From contig NZ_JAMXBH010000002.1 of the NCBI RefSeq assembly GCF_023913735.1, positions 186,001 to 250,000 on the forward strand: a DNA stretch of 64,000 nt. Reading direction: 5' to 3'. Below, piece after piece: positions 16,439 through 25,959 of this stretch. How positions within the stretch are numbered: the first letter of the stretch is position 1; each line of letters opens with the position of its first letter. A program made the position numbers and the translations under genes. The notes beneath the pieces are model-generated. The model did no database searches, was not told the DNA's origin, and saw only the letters and a program-made list of their open reading frames with translations. This stretch comes from Pseudarthrobacter raffinosi (lineage in GTDB: Bacteria; Actinomycetota; Actinomycetes; Actinomycetales; Micrococcaceae).

Positions 16439-17230
16439 CTAGTGGTTGCGATAGCCCAAGGATTGATTTCTGGCAGGCCTCGCACCTGGCCGCTGGAGGG
16501 GTACCCATAGCTTGTAGCGGTCGGCACGGTAGTACGAAACTGAGTAGTCCACCATCGCCCGGGCAACAAAGGCGTGCCTCTGGATTTTAAGCAAGGGTGC
16601 GCCGACGTCGACGTTGAGCAGGCGCGCCGTAGAGGGGGAAGCGGCCGTCGCTTCGATCATGTCTTCCCCCCACTCCATCACGAGGCCGAACTGCTCACTC
16701 AGCACGTTGTAGAGCGATGTTGGGGGCTCGCCGTCCAGGAGACCCGGGACTCGCTGCGCCGGGATGAAGTTCTCGTCCACGCTCATGGGCTCGCCGTCCG
16801 CCAGCAGCAGCCGACGGAAACGCACCAGTGGCGTCCCCTCCTCCACCTGCAGTTCGCGGGCCAGGAAGGCGCTGGCGCCGATCTGTTCGAAGCTCAGGAC
16901 TTTGGCGGCCGGAACCATACCGCGGCGTTGCATCTCTTCGCTGTACGAGGTGAGTTTCACCTGAAGATCGAGTTTGGGCTTCCGTACGAAGGTGCCGAGG
17001 CCAACAACCCGCTCGAGGACCTCCTCGCCGACCAGGGCATCGATGGCCTGCCTGACAGTCATCCGGGCCAGCCCGAACCGCAGGGCAAGATCCCGTTCCG
17101 AGGGCAGGGCGGATCCAGGCGGACAGGAATCGCTGATGTAGGCCCGGAGGATCTCCCTGAGCTGGATGTAGATGGCAGTCCCGTTGCTGCGGTCAATCTC
17201 GCCGGCAACGCCGCGGGCATCAGCAGCCAC
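16439..17230 (-). CDS. GntR/HutC family regulator, DasR-like
   Basis: A 263-residue regulator: an N-terminal winged helix (about 18-85, with ALPSERDLALRFGLARMTVR) and a C-terminal UTRA effector domain ending in YYRADRYKLWVPLQRP, a tail typical of DasR/NagR (YvoA) proteins that sense amino-sugar phosphates. It is divergent from ptsH, and the space between holds a near-consensus dre operator, which supports a DasR-type role. A TAAGCT -10 at 17265-17270 puts the operator over the -35 region, suggesting autorepression. GTG start at 17230. Orthology to DasR itself is inference. Confidence 0.85.
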   Translation of the reverse strand: MAADARGVAGEIDRSNGTAIYIQLREILRAYISDSCPPGSALPSERDLALRFGLARMTVRQAIDALVGEEVLERVVGLGTFVRKPKLDLQVKLTSYSEEMQRRGMVPAAKVLSFEQIGASAFLARELQVEEGTPLVRFRRLLLADGEPMSVDENFIPAQRVPGLLDGEPPTSLYNVLSEQFGLVMEWGEDMIEATAASPSTARLLNVDVGAPLLKIQRHAFVARAMVDYSVSYYRADRYKLWVPLQRPGARPARNQSLGYRNH

Positions 17231-17284
17231 GGAGGTACGTCCTTGCTTCAGTTTTCACTGTCCAAGCTTAAGGCAAGCAGCGTC

Positions 17285-17300
17285 GCTGGACTAGACCAGT
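17285..17300. promoter_or_regulatory. dre-like operator between gntR and ptsH
   Basis: GCTGGACTAGACCAGT matches 14 of 16 positions of the DasR consensus ACTGGTCTAGACCAGT. It lies 55 bp upstream of the regulator gene and about 57 bp upstream of the putative ptsH -10 box. Confidence 0.75.
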
Positions 17301-17356
17301 TCCAGCAACGGACCGCCCCCTACTCCCCCGTTTGGTCGCGCAGCCATCCAGCCGGA

Positions 17357-17362
17357 TATATT
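17357..17362 (+). promoter_or_regulatory. probable -10 box of ptsH
   Basis: TATATT in a GC-rich context; the start would fall near 17369, leaving a leader of about 48 nt. Confidence 0.45.
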
Positions 17363-17416
17363 GGACAGGAAATTTAGCGATGACGGTTTGGGGGCCGTCA
17401 GGAAATGGGAGACACC

Positions 17417-17710
17417 TTGCCAGTGCATAAGGCCGTTGTGTCAGCGTCAGTCGGCTTGCATGCCCGTCCTGCCGCGATGTTCGTCAGGGCAGTGACCGAA
17501 ACGGGACTTCCTGTCACCATCCGCAAGGCCGGCATCCAGGGTGTCGACGCCCGCTCCCTGCTGGAAGTCATGACTGCCGATTTCCCCTTCGGCTGCGAAG
17601 TAGAGCTTTCAGTCCCCGAGTGCGCCCTCAGCGGATCTGTCAGTCACCGCAACGCCGAGGCGGCCCTGCGGATGCTGGGAGAGCTCCTGGAGTCTCAGGG
17701 AGCCAGCTAG
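17417..17710 (+). CDS. ptsH: PTS phosphocarrier protein HPr
   Basis: Carries phosphate from enzyme I to the sugar-specific EIIA domains. With a TTG start at 17417 the protein has 97 residues and the phosphorylated histidine in GLHARPAA is His15, the canonical position; GGGAGA lies five bases upstream. An in-frame ATG at 17405 would shift it to His19 and has a poorly spaced ribosome site. A Ser at 47, in VDARSLLEVM, sits where regulatory serines lie in other HPr proteins. Enzyme I is not in this window. Confidence 0.93.
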   Translation: MPVHKAVVSASVGLHARPAAMFVRAVTETGLPVTIRKAGIQGVDARSLLEVMTADFPFGCEVELSVPECALSGSVSHRNAEAALRMLGELLESQGAS

Positions 17711-17765
17711 CCTCTCCCAGGGCGCATTACCCCGCGACTCCCCGCGCGAAATCGAACGGACAAGA

Positions 17766-17805
17766 ACGACGTCGGGCCCCACCAGAAGGTGGGGCCCGAC
17801 GTCGT
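17766..17805. terminator. bidirectional terminator between ptsH and ctaF
   Basis: A perfect 18-bp stem beginning ACGACGTCGGGCCCC with an AGAA loop, followed by AATTT. The two genes converge on it. Confidence 0.8.
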
Positions 17806-17839
17806 AATTTGCAAAATCTCTGCTGAAGCTCCGCGGCTT

Positions 17840-18241
17840 CTAGTGGGCGTGGTCCCCACGGCTGTACTCGAAGACCCAACCCACGAGGGCTACGACTGCG
17901 AGGCCGGCTGCGATGAAAAGGATCCACCAACCCACTGCGAGGCCCAGGAATCCGCCCGCACAGGCGAGGCCCAGAACCAGCGGCCACCAGCTCCAGGGGC
18001 TGAAGTGCCCCTGTTCACCGGCGCCCTCATGGATCTCGGCATCATTGCGGTCCTCGGGACGCATCCCGATGCGCTTGCCGGTGAAGCCAAGGTAGCCGCC
18101 GATCATTCCGGAGAGTCCGCCCACCAGGAGGATCCCGAGGGTTCCGACCCATTCACTCCAGTTGGTCAGGAAACCGTAGACCAGGGAAACCGGTACGAAG
18201 AAGAAAACTCCGGCTCCAAATATCCATGATTCGATTTTCAC
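17840..18241 (-). CDS. ctaF: cytochrome c oxidase subunit IV (actinobacterial type)
   Basis: A 133-residue protein with four helices (about 5-26, 32-52, 83-101, 103-125) and the actinobacterial CtaF pattern [37 protein letters not shown]. Its ATG overlaps the ctaD stop by 4 bp, so the two are translationally coupled. It is a small structural subunit of the aa3 oxidase. Confidence 0.92.
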   Translation of the reverse strand: MKIESWIFGAGVFFFVPVSLVYGFLTNWSEWVGTLGILLVGGLSGMIGGYLGFTGKRIGMRPEDRNDAEIHEGAGEQGHFSPWSWWPLVLGLACAGGFLGLAVGWWILFIAAGLAVVALVGWVFEYSRGDHAH

Positions 18242-19965
18242 TTGGCGGTGTCCTTCTGGTCGGCGTTACCGAGCACCGCTGCTGCGGCTGCAGGCGATTC
18301 AACGGTATGTACCTGCGAAAGCTCCGGGTGGTGGAGGTCCAGGGCGGGACGCTCTGAACGGATCCGGGGCAGCGAGGTGAAGTTGTGGCGCGGCGGCGGG
18401 CAGGAGGTAGCCCACTCAAGCGACGCTCCGAAGCCCCAAGGATCGTCCACCTCGACGCGCTCGGAGCTGCGCCAGGTGATGTAAACGTTCCAGAAGAACG
18501 GAATCAGGGACGCCCCCAGCAGGTACGAGCCTACGGTGGAGAACTGGTTCATCCAGGTGAAGTTATCTTCAACCAGGTAGTCCGCGTAGCGGCGGGGCAT
18601 GCCCTGCACGCCGAGCCAGTGCTGGATCAGGAACGTAGCGTGGAAACCCAGGAACAGCATCCAGAAGTGGATCTTACCGAGGCGCTCGTTGAGCATCTTT
18701 CCGGTCCACTTGGGCCACCAGAAGTAGAAGCCTGCAAACATCGCGAATACCACGGTGCCGAACACCACGTAATGGAAGTGCGCCACCACAAAGTAGGAAT
18801 CAGAGACTTGGAAGTCCAACGGCGGCGAAGCCAGGATGATGCCGGTCAGGCCACCGAAGAGGAACGTGATGAGGAAGCCGAGGCTCCACAGCATCGGAGT
18901 CTCGAACGTCAGGGACCCCCGCCACATGGTGCCGATCCAGTTGAAGAACTTCACACCGGTCGGGACCGCAATGAGCATGGTCATGAAGGCGAAGAACGGC
19001 AGCAGCACCGAACCGGTCACGTACATGTGGTGTGCCCACACCGTGACGGACAGGGCTGCAATGGCGATGGTCGCGTAGACAAGACCCTTGTAGCCGAAGA
19101 TCGGCTTGCGGCTGAAGACCGGTAAGATCTCGGACACAATGCCGAAGAACGGCAGCGCAATGATGTACACCTCGGGGTGGCCGAAGAACCAGAACAGGTG
19201 CTGCCACAGGATGGCGCCGCCGTTCTCCGGATCGAAGATGTGTGCACCGAAGCGGCGGTCGGCGCCGAGCGCGAACAGTGCGGCAGCTAGCGGCGGGAAG
19301 GCCATCAGCACGAGGATGGACGTCACCAGGGCGTTCCATGTGAAGATGGGCATCCGCCACATGGTCATGCCCGGAGCGCGCATGCAGATGATGGTGGTGA
19401 TGAAGTTGACTGCACCCAGGATGGTGCCGAATCCGGACAGCGCCAGGCCGAAGACCCACAGGTCACCGCCGATGCCGGGGCTGAACGTGGTGTTGGACAG
19501 CGGCGCGTAGGCGAACCAGCCGAACGACGCCGCACCCTGGGGGGTGATGAAGCCGGACACCGCGATGGTGGACCCGAAGAGGAAGAACCAGAAGGCCAGC
19601 GCGTTCAGTCGCGGGAAGGCGACGTCGGGGGCACCGATCTGCAGGGGCATGATGACGTTGGTGAAGCCGGCGAAAAGCGGGGTGGCGAACATCAGCAGCA
19701 TCACGGTGCCGTGCATCGTGAACAGCTGGTTGTACTGCTCTTTGGTCTGCAGGATCTGCATGCCGGGTTCGAACAGTTCAGCTCGGATGAGCAGAGCCAT
19801 GACGCCACCGAGGCAGAAGAACACAAACGATGCGATCAGGTACATGTACCCGATGGTCTTGTGGTCGGTGGAGGTGATCCAGTTGACGACGATGCGTCCC
19901 TTGGACCTAGGAACTACGGGAGCCTCTAGGGTTCCGGCAGGTGCGGTTTGGGTGTAAGTAGCCAC
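18238..19965 (-). CDS. ctaD: cytochrome c oxidase subunit I
   Basis: The 575-residue catalytic subunit of cytochrome aa3. Copper B and haem ligands are seen in [19 protein letters not shown] and [14 protein letters not shown]. It reduces oxygen to water and pumps protons. It lies 10 bp after ctaC and overlaps ctaF by 4 bp. The C-terminal 50 residues after the last helix are variable and Ala-rich. Confidence 0.97.
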   Translation of the reverse strand: MATYTQTAPAGTLEAPVVPRSKGRIVVNWITSTDHKTIGYMYLIASFVFFCLGGVMALLIRAELFEPGMQILQTKEQYNQLFTMHGTVMLLMFATPLFAGFTNVIMPLQIGAPDVAFPRLNALAFWFFLFGSTIAVSGFITPQGAASFGWFAYAPLSNTTFSPGIGGDLWVFGLALSGFGTILGAVNFITTIICMRAPGMTMWRMPIFTWNALVTSILVLMAFPPLAAALFALGADRRFGAHIFDPENGGAILWQHLFWFFGHPEVYIIALPFFGIVSEILPVFSRKPIFGYKGLVYATIAIAALSVTVWAHHMYVTGSVLLPFFAFMTMLIAVPTGVKFFNWIGTMWRGSLTFETPMLWSLGFLITFLFGGLTGIILASPPLDFQVSDSYFVVAHFHYVVFGTVVFAMFAGFYFWWPKWTGKMLNERLGKIHFWMLFLGFHATFLIQHWLGVQGMPRRYADYLVEDNFTWMNQFSTVGSYLLGASLIPFFWNVYITWRSSERVEVDDPWGFGASLEWATSCPPPRHNFTSLPRIRSERPALDLHHPELSQVHTVESPAAAAAVLGNADQKDTAK

Positions 19966-19975
19966 GTCGCTCCCC

Positions 19976-20848
19976 TTACTTAATTTCGTTCAGGTTCGGG
20001 TTGCGGTCGTACTCTTCGCCGAGGAGTCCCGTGTTGCCATCTGCCTTGAGCTTGTCCATGTGAGCCTGGAATTCGGCTTCGGAGACAACCTTGACGCGGA
20101 ACAGCATTTCGGAGTGGTACTCACCGCAGAGTTCGGCGCACTTGCCATCGTAGGTTCCCTCTTTGGTGGGGGTGAACCTGAGGTAGTTGGTCTTGCCCGG
20201 GATCATGTCGCGCTTCTGCAAGAAGGCTGGAACCCAGAAAGAGTGAATGACGTCGCGCGAGTTCAGTTCGAGGTCAACCGACTTGCCCACCGGCAGGTAC
20301 AAAGTGGGAAGCTTTTCCTTGTCGATTTCGCCTCCTGTGAGGTTCGTCTGGACTCCTGCTTCGTAAACATCCTCAGAGACGACGTCGCCGGACTTGTAGT
20401 TGAAGTCCCATGCCCACTGCTTGCCGCGGACGTCAACAACGACGTCGGCCGGCTTGGAGCGGTCATCGATGGCCTGCTGGTCGCGGTCGGTGAAGTAGAA
20501 AAACACCAGGACCATGAACAGCGGGATGGTCAGGTAGAAGACCTCCAGCGGGAGGTTAAAGCTGGTCTGCCGCGGGAAACCCGTGGTGCCCTTGCGGCGG
20601 CGGTAGGCGACAAGGCACCAAACGATCAAGCCCCACGTGATGATGCCCACAACGAGGGCTGCAATCCATGAGTTGACCCAGAGGTCCATGATCCGGTCAG
20701 TGTGATTGGTGGTGCCACGCTCGGTGGGCAGCCACCCCTTCTCTACCTCTGGCGAACATCCAGTCAAAACCAACGCGCCGGCAACTGCCAAGCCTGAGAT
20801 CGTAGTGATCGTTTTGCGTCGGCTGCCGGTTCGGTTCTGCGAACTCAC
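19976..20848 (-). CDS. ctaC: cytochrome c oxidase subunit II (lipoprotein)
   Basis: A 290-residue protein. A basic start with RRK and a lipobox LTGC (Cys31) mark a lipoprotein; two membrane helices follow (about 58-82 and 103-122). The binuclear copper A site is in [12 protein letters not shown], so it takes electrons from the QcrC cytochrome. GTG start at 20848 with AGGAAGG upstream. First gene of ctaC-ctaD-ctaF. Confidence 0.96.
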   Translation of the reverse strand: MSSQNRTGSRRKTITTISGLAVAGALVLTGCSPEVEKGWLPTERGTTNHTDRIMDLWVNSWIAALVVGIITWGLIVWCLVAYRRRKGTTGFPRQTSFNLPLEVFYLTIPLFMVLVFFYFTDRDQQAIDDRSKPADVVVDVRGKQWAWDFNYKSGDVVSEDVYEAGVQTNLTGGEIDKEKLPTLYLPVGKSVDLELNSRDVIHSFWVPAFLQKRDMIPGKTNYLRFTPTKEGTYDGKCAELCGEYHSEMLFRVKVVSEAEFQAHMDKLKADGNTGLLGEEYDRNPNLNEIK

Positions 20849-20905
20849 AGACGGCCCTTCCTACTTGTTGCTGTTGCCCGGCCACCCAAGGGGCCGTCCG
20901 GGCAC

Positions 20906-20920
20906 ACTAAAAGTTTTACT
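20906..20920. promoter_or_regulatory. AT-rich dyad in the ctaC promoter region
   Basis: TAAAAGTTTTA (20908-20918) is a perfect short palindrome inside ACTAAAAGTTTTACT, in an otherwise GC-rich stretch 60 bp upstream of ctaC. On the minus strand TAGTGT could act as the -10. It may be a regulator site or simply the AT-rich promoter core. Confidence 0.35.
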
Positions 20921-21035
20921 ACTCGGTGTAGAGCTTACCGCTCTGCCGGGCGTTTCGCCCACATGTCGGCGCCGTGCCTCCGTGCCGTTTTTGGCGGACG
21001 GAAAGCAGGCGCCGGCATCGGGCGAAAGAACCGGG

Positions 21036-21425
21036 TCAGTGGAACGAATCACCACAGGCGCAGGAGCCACCGGCGTTGGGGTTGTCGATGGTGAAGCCCT
21101 GCTTGGAGATGGTGTCCTCGAAGTCGATGCTGGCACCGCTGAGGTACGGCACGCTCATCTTGTCCACGACAACTTCGACGCCGTCATAGTCGCGGACGGC
21201 ATCTCCGTCGAGGAGGCGCTCGTCGAAGTACAGCTGGTAAATGAGGCCGGAGCAGCCGCCGGGCTGGACGGCAACGCGGAGGCGGAGATCGGTCCGGCCT
21301 TCCTGCTCCAGGAGGCTGCGCACCTTGCCTGCTGCGACGTCGGTCAGTTTGACCTCGTGTGCGGCCAGTTCATCGCTGGCAGCGCTGGTGGTCTCGGTGA
21401 TGTTCTCGTTGGTTGCGGTGCTCAT
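21036..21425 (-). CDS. erpA: HesB/IscA (ErpA-type) iron-sulfur insertion protein
   Basis: A 129-residue A-type carrier that passes Fe-S clusters to client enzymes. The three conserved cysteines are in GGCSG and SCACGDSF; the first 25 residues are a variable extension. It sits just upstream of the oxidase genes on the same strand, where such a gene is common in actinobacteria and may serve the Rieske protein. AAGG lies a few bases before the ATG. Confidence 0.9.
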   Translation of the reverse strand: MSTATNENITETTSAASDELAAHEVKLTDVAAGKVRSLLEQEGRTDLRLRVAVQPGGCSGLIYQLYFDERLLDGDAVRDYDGVEVVVDKMSVPYLSGASIDFEDTISKQGFTIDNPNAGGSCACGDSFH

Positions 21426-21609
21426 TTGGCCTACCTTAGGACGGTCCTGGCGGCCCCGCGTCAGCGGCGCCTGCCCCTACGGATACGGTACGGGCTATAG
21501 CTACATGCTACTTCGGTCAGCCCTGTAGCTCTAACTCCTGACGTAACCAAGCCTGTTCGCTGATTGTTCCCGATGGTGGAGGAATGCCGGCATCAGAGGG
21601 GCATGGGAT

Positions 21610-23055
21610 TCAGACCAGGCCTTCTGCGTTCAGCCGGGCGAGCAGCAGCGCCTCGGCGACCACGGCGTTCTTGAAATCACCAATGTGAAGGGACTCGTTG
21701 GCACTGTGGGCACGGGAATCGGGATCCTCAACACCGGTCACGAGGATCTGGACGTCCGGATAGACGTCCATCAGGTCCGCAATAAACGGAATCGACCCGC
21801 CGATCCCCATCTCCACCGCCGGAACACCCCAGGCCTCCCCCAGCGCCCACATGGCGAACTTCGCCGCCTTGGAGGTTGTATCAGCGAGGAACGACTTTCC
21901 GCTTTCCCCGGGAGTGAACACGACCTTCGCCCCAAAGGGTGCATTGGCCTGGACGTGGCGTTGTACGGCTTCCATGGCTGCCGCCGGATCCTGGCCGGGC
22001 GCCAGGCGCAGGCTGAACTTGGCACGCGCCCGGGGCAGGAGCGTGTTCGAGGCCACGTCCACGTCGGGCGCATCGAAGCCGATGATGGACAGCGCGGGTT
22101 TAGTCCACAGCCGTGCGGCGATGCTTCCGGTGCCGGCGAGCCGGACGCCGTCGAGAACGGAGGAATCAGCACGGTACTCCGCTTCGGCGAGCTCCACGCC
22201 GACGTTGTCATTCGATACGAGGCCTTCGATGGCCACATTGCCGTCAGCGTCGTGCAGGGTGGCAATCAAACGGGACAGCAGGGTTGGCGCGTCCAGCACG
22301 GGTCCGCCGAACATGCCCGAGTGGACAGCATGCTCCAGCACCTGGACTTCAATGGTTCCGTCCACAAGGCCGCGCAGGCTGGTGGTCAGGGCGGGAATGC
22401 CCACCTTCCAGTTGCTGGAGTCGGCCACCACGATCACTTCGGCCCGCAGCAGTTCCCGGTGCGTTTCCAGGAAGGAACGGAAGGTGGGGGAACCAGCTTC
22501 CTCCTCACCTTCGAAGAAGAACGTCACACCAAGGCCGAATTCCGTACCCGTAACCTCGGTCGCTGCAGCATAGGCGGCCACATGGGCCATGATCCCGGCC
22601 TTGTCGTCAGCAGCGCCACGGCCGTACAACCTGCCGTCCCGTTCGACGGCGGCGAAAGGCTCCGTTTCCCACAGCGCCGCATCCCCCGGCGGCTGGACGT
22701 CGTGGTGGGCGTACAGCAGAATGGTCGGCTTTCCTTCGGCGGCCCGTCGGTGTGCGACGACGGCAGGTCCGCCGGGGGTGCCGTCCTCCTTGTTACTGCG
22801 CAGGACCTGGACATCCTCAAGGCCGGCGGCGCGCAGCAGTTCCGCTACGGCCTGCGCGCTGGCTTCCAAGGGCGCAGGATCGAAACTCGGCCAGGCGATG
22901 CCGGGAATGGCCACAAGTTCCTTGAGCCGGTCGAGGGTTGCGTCGAAGGAACCTGCGACGGACAGCCGGAGTCCGTCCGCGTCGATGGCCGGTGCAGGGT
23001 GGCCGGGGCCGGGGGTGTTGGCGTCGGACGGACTGGCTGCTGGAGTGGGAGTCAT
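21610..23055 (-). CDS. M20 family dipeptidase/metallopeptidase
   Basis: A 481-residue M20 peptidase. Metal ligands are visible in LLYAHHDVQP, GRGAADDKAG and FFFEGEEEAG, and the dimerisation lid domain lies between. It probably cleaves dipeptides in the cytoplasm. The ATG at 23055 was chosen over the longest frame (23148) because TATTGT ends seven bases upstream and the extra residues run into the divergent promoter. DUF3043 diverges from it 54 bp away. Confidence 0.9.
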   Translation of the reverse strand: MTPTPAASPSDANTPGPGHPAPAIDADGLRLSVAGSFDATLDRLKELVAIPGIAWPSFDPAPLEASAQAVAELLRAAGLEDVQVLRSNKEDGTPGGPAVVAHRRAAEGKPTILLYAHHDVQPPGDAALWETEPFAAVERDGRLYGRGAADDKAGIMAHVAAYAAATEVTGTEFGLGVTFFFEGEEEAGSPTFRSFLETHRELLRAEVIVVADSSNWKVGIPALTTSLRGLVDGTIEVQVLEHAVHSGMFGGPVLDAPTLLSRLIATLHDADGNVAIEGLVSNDNVGVELAEAEYRADSSVLDGVRLAGTGSIAARLWTKPALSIIGFDAPDVDVASNTLLPRARAKFSLRLAPGQDPAAAMEAVQRHVQANAPFGAKVVFTPGESGKSFLADTTSKAAKFAMWALGEAWGVPAVEMGIGGSIPFIADLMDVYPDVQILVTGVEDPDSRAHSANESLHIGDFKNAVVAEALLLARLNAEGLV

Positions 23056-23062
23056 GGCGAAC

Positions 23063-23068
23063 ACAATA
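23063..23068 (-). promoter_or_regulatory. -10 box for a leaderless dipeptidase
   Basis: TATTGT, seven bases, then the ATG at 23055. Confidence 0.5.
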
Positions 23069-23097
23069 CCCGCGGCGAATCTCCGCGGGCCGCAAGG

Positions 23098-23103
23098 TAT
23101 TCT
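23098..23103 (+). promoter_or_regulatory. -10 box for leaderless DUF3043
   Basis: TATTCT, six bases, then the GTG at 23110. It forms a divergent leaderless pair with the dipeptidase promoter. Confidence 0.5.
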
Positions 23104-23109
23104 GTTCAC

Positions 23110-23712
23110 GTGTTCGGACGTAAAAAGGAAGCGCCAACGGCGCAGCAATCAATAGACCAGCAGGCCGCTGAAGCGGCAGCCCGGCAGGATGCCGCGTTGG
23201 GCAAGGGTACGCCCACGCCCAAGCGCAAAGCGCAGGAGGCTGCCCGCAAACGGCCCCTGGTGCCGGAGGACCGCAAGGCGTCCAAGGCGGCTGAGCGCCA
23301 GGCTGTCCAGGATCAGCGGACGAAAATGCGCCAGGCTCTCGATACAGGTGATGAGAAGTTCCTGCCTTTGCGCGACAAGGGTCCGCAGAAGCGTTATGCC
23401 CGCGACTACGTGGATGCGCGGTTCAGCCTGGGCGAATACCTGATGTTCGGCGCCCTCGTATTTGTCATCATTTCCCTGATCGTGCCAGCTTCCAGCGAGC
23501 AGATGGTTTATGTCCTGGGCGGTTTCTGGGTGATGTTCCTGGCCGTCTTTGTGGATGTGTTCATTCTGTCCCGGCAGCTCCGCAAGAAGCTCACCGGGAA
23601 GTTCGGTGAGGTTGACCGTGGCACCGTCTGGTACGGCTCCATGCGTTCCCTGCAGTTCCGCAAACTGCGCCTGCCCAAGCCGCTCGTGAAGCGCGGGCAA
23701 TACCCGTCCTGA
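23110..23712 (+). CDS. DUF3043 family membrane protein
   Basis: A 200-residue protein beginning FGRKKEAPTAQQ. The first half is strongly charged (Lys/Arg/Glu-rich, likely helical, cytoplasmic), followed by two membrane helices (about 113-133 and 138-158) and a basic tail. This is the actinobacterial DUF3043 layout; its function is unknown. The GTG at 23110 fits the -10 box. A perfect hairpin follows. Confidence 0.85.
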   Translation: MFGRKKEAPTAQQSIDQQAAEAAARQDAALGKGTPTPKRKAQEAARKRPLVPEDRKASKAAERQAVQDQRTKMRQALDTGDEKFLPLRDKGPQKRYARDYVDARFSLGEYLMFGALVFVIISLIVPASSEQMVYVLGGFWVMFLAVFVDVFILSRQLRKKLTGKFGEVDRGTVWYGSMRSLQFRKLRLPKPLVKRGQYPS

Positions 23713-23759
23713 CATGCAGGCCGGGCCAGGCCCCGGCAGCATTCCCCTCTTAGACAACC

Positions 23760-23788
23760 AAACCCCGGCGGTCCAACCGCCGGGGTTT
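23760..23788. terminator. bidirectional terminator between DUF3043 and pyrD
   Basis: AAACCCCGGCGGT and its exact complement around CCA, with A and T runs at each side; converging genes share it. Confidence 0.8.
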
Positions 23789-23799
23789 TGTTGTGTGAG

Positions 23800-24873
23800 T
23801 CAGCGGTTGCGTCGCGCTTTCGCCAGGTCGCGGTTGATCCGTGCCGCCCAGAACGGCCCCTCGTACAGGAAGGCCGTGTAGCCCTGGACCAGCGTGGCCC
23901 CGGCATCCAGGCGGTCCTGGACGTCTTTCGCCGTCTCGACGCCGCCGACGGCTACCAGCGTGATCGCGCCCCCGGTGGCCTCCTTGAGCCGGCGAAGGAC
24001 TTCCAGTGAACGCTGCTTCAGCGGTGCCCCGGACAGGCCCCCGGCGCCGCATTCGACCACTTTCTCAGCCGGCGACGCCAGCCCCTCACGCCCGATCGTG
24101 GTGTTGGTGGCGATAATGCCGTCCAGCTTAAGGTCCAGGGCCAGCTTGGCGACGTCGTCGATGTCCTCATCGCTGAGGTCCGGTGCGATCTTGACCAGCA
24201 GCGGGACGTGCCGGCCTGCCGCCTTGTCCGCCTCGTCCCCCACCGCGGTCAGCAGCGGGCGCAGTGTCTGGACATCCTGGAGAAGGCGCAGGCCGGGCGT
24301 GTTGGGTGAGCTGACATTGACTACCAAGTAGTCCGCGGCCGGCGCCAGGTTCCGGGCGCTGATCAGGTAATCGGCCGCGGCGTCGTCGAGTTCCACCACC
24401 TTGCTCTTGCCGATGTTCACCCCGATCACGGGGCGCACGTCAGGGTGCCGGCGCTGCAGGGCGGCGCGTGCCGCTTTGAGGCGCGGTTCGACGGCGGCCG
24501 CGCCATCGTTGTTGAACCCCATCCGGTTAATGACAGCCCGGTCCTCGATCAGCCTGAAAAGGCGCGGCTTCTCGTTGCCCGGCTGCGCCTGCCCGGTGAT
24601 GGTCCCTACTTCGACATGGCCAAAGCCAAGTTCGGTGAGGGCCTCGATGCCGAATCCCTCCTTGTCGAATCCGGCGGCGAGGCCGAACGGGGATGGGAAG
24701 GTCAGCCCAAAGGCAGAAGTCTGCAGTGAGGCCGCGGGTGCCGTGAACCGGTGCAGCAGCCGTCCTGCGCCGGAAGTATGGGCAAGTTTGATTCCCTTGA
24801 ATCCGATCTTGTGGGCGCGTTCCGCGTCCATCCACGAAAAGGCCAGCCTGAAGAATGTCGGATATACGCGCAT
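23800..24873 (-). CDS. pyrD: dihydroorotate dehydrogenase (quinone), class 2
   Basis: Fourth step of pyrimidine synthesis, passing electrons to menaquinone at the membrane. The 357-residue protein has the class 2 N-terminal helix pair, [15 protein letters not shown], the FMN and substrate loop NRMGFNNDG, the catalytic-serine segment [13 protein letters not shown] and the late VGGVETAKD. The ATG at 24873 was picked by comparison with family length; the open frame continues about 170 codons upstream across the hydrolase gene without meaning. Confidence 0.95.
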   Translation of the reverse strand: MRVYPTFFRLAFSWMDAERAHKIGFKGIKLAHTSGAGRLLHRFTAPAASLQTSAFGLTFPSPFGLAAGFDKEGFGIEALTELGFGHVEVGTITGQAQPGNEKPRLFRLIEDRAVINRMGFNNDGAAAVEPRLKAARAALQRRHPDVRPVIGVNIGKSKVVELDDAAADYLISARNLAPAADYLVVNVSSPNTPGLRLLQDVQTLRPLLTAVGDEADKAAGRHVPLLVKIAPDLSDEDIDDVAKLALDLKLDGIIATNTTIGREGLASPAEKVVECGAGGLSGAPLKQRSLEVLRRLKEATGGAITLVAVGGVETAKDVQDRLDAGATLVQGYTAFLYEGPFWAARINRDLAKARRNR

Positions 24874-24936
24874 GGCTCTAGTTTTCCGTCTCGGACGGTC
24901 CAGACCAAACCGGGCCGCCATACATGCGGCTCCGGC

Positions 24937-24942
24937 TAGCAT
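24937..24942 (+). promoter_or_regulatory. -10 box for a leaderless hydrolase gene
   Basis: TAGCAT, six bases, then the ATG at 24949. Confidence 0.5.
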
Positions 24943-24948
24943 AAAGCC

Positions 24949-25959
24949 ATGAGGTGGCAGCCAGATATCCTCGGTGCTGGTTTCGAAGCCTGCACCTTCG
25001 AGGCCGGGGGCGAAGACGGCGTCCAGCGCACCGCCACGCTGGTGCGCTTCCGTCCGGCGAAGGAACCGGCAGCCACCGGCCGGCGCCGGACAGTGCTGTT
25101 CCTCCATGGTTGGAGCGACTACTTCTTCAATGTGGACCTGGCGCAGTTTTGGACACACAGCGGCTACGAGTTCTACGCCCTCGACATGCACAACCACGGC
25201 CGCAGCCTGCGCCCGGAAACGCCGGGCGGCTACGTGGCGAACCTGGCGGACTATGACGCCGAGATCGAAGCGGCCATCGCCATCATCCGGGCCGACACGC
25301 ACACGCCGGAACTGGAAGGCAAGGCCTCCCTCACGCTGATGGGCCACTCCACCGGCGGCCTGGTGGCCGCCCTCTGGGTCAGCAACCACCCCGGAGCGGC
25401 CTCCCAGCTGGTGCTAAACAGTCCCTGGCTGGAGATGCACGGCAGCTCGCTGGTCCGCCGTGCTGCGTCCACGATGGTGGGACCCGTGGCGCGGTTCCGG
25501 CCGGAGGCTGTCCTGCGACTGCCCGAGCGGGGGTTCTACTGGCGGACCATCAGCAGTTCAGCCGACGGCGAGTGGCCGCTTGACGACAGGTTCCGTCCGC
25601 CCATGGCATTTCCCCTCCGCGCGGGCTGGCTCTGCGCCATCCTGGCCGGCCACACCAAGGTGGCCCGTGGCCTGGACATCGACGTACCCATCCTGGTGCT
25701 GCTGTCCCGGGGAAGCGCCACCGGGCCGTTCTGGTCCGAGGAAATGCGGCGCACCGACGCGGTACTGGACGTCAACATCATCGCCCTCCGCGCCCTGACA
25801 CTGGGGCGCAGCGTCACGGTGGAACGGATCGACGGCGCGCTCCACGACGTCTTCCTCTCCCCTGCCAAAGTGCGGGCAGACGCCTATGCGCGGCTCGCCC
25901 GCTGGCTCCGGGGTTACGGTACGGCTGAACCCGGTGCGGCGTCGACGGCGCCGCCGTAG
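24949..25959 (+). CDS. alpha/beta hydrolase (serine aminopeptidase S33 / monoacylglycerol lipase-like)
   Basis: A 336-residue hydrolase: oxyanion HGW at 53-55, nucleophile Ser134 in GHSTGG, and a C-terminal LHDVF histidine. The lid region between is long and the family hydrolyses lipid or small esters; the substrate is unknown. Its last 46 bp overlap the 3 prime end of uppS on the opposite strand, so the two transcripts can be antisense to each other. Divergent from pyrD. Confidence 0.85.
   Translation: MRWQPDILGAGFEACTFEAGGEDGVQRTATLVRFRPAKEPAATGRRRTVLFLHGWSDYFFNVDLAQFWTHSGYEFYALDMHNHGRSLRPETPGGYVANLADYDAEIEAAIAIIRADTHTPELEGKASLTLMGHSTGGLVAALWVSNHPGAASQLVLNSPWLEMHGSSLVRRAASTMVGPVARFRPEAVLRLPERGFYWRTISSSADGEWPLDDRFRPPMAFPLRAGWLCAILAGHTKVARGLDIDVPILVLLSRGSATGPFWSEEMRRTDAVLDVNIIALRALTLGRSVTVERIDGALHDVFLSPAKVRADAYARLARWLRGYGTAEPGAASTAPP

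Noticed and set aside
17405..17416. ATG 17405 as the ptsH start
   Set aside because: It would displace the phosphorylated histidine from position 15 and its purine-rich site is two bases away; TTG 17417 has GGGAGA at correct spacing.
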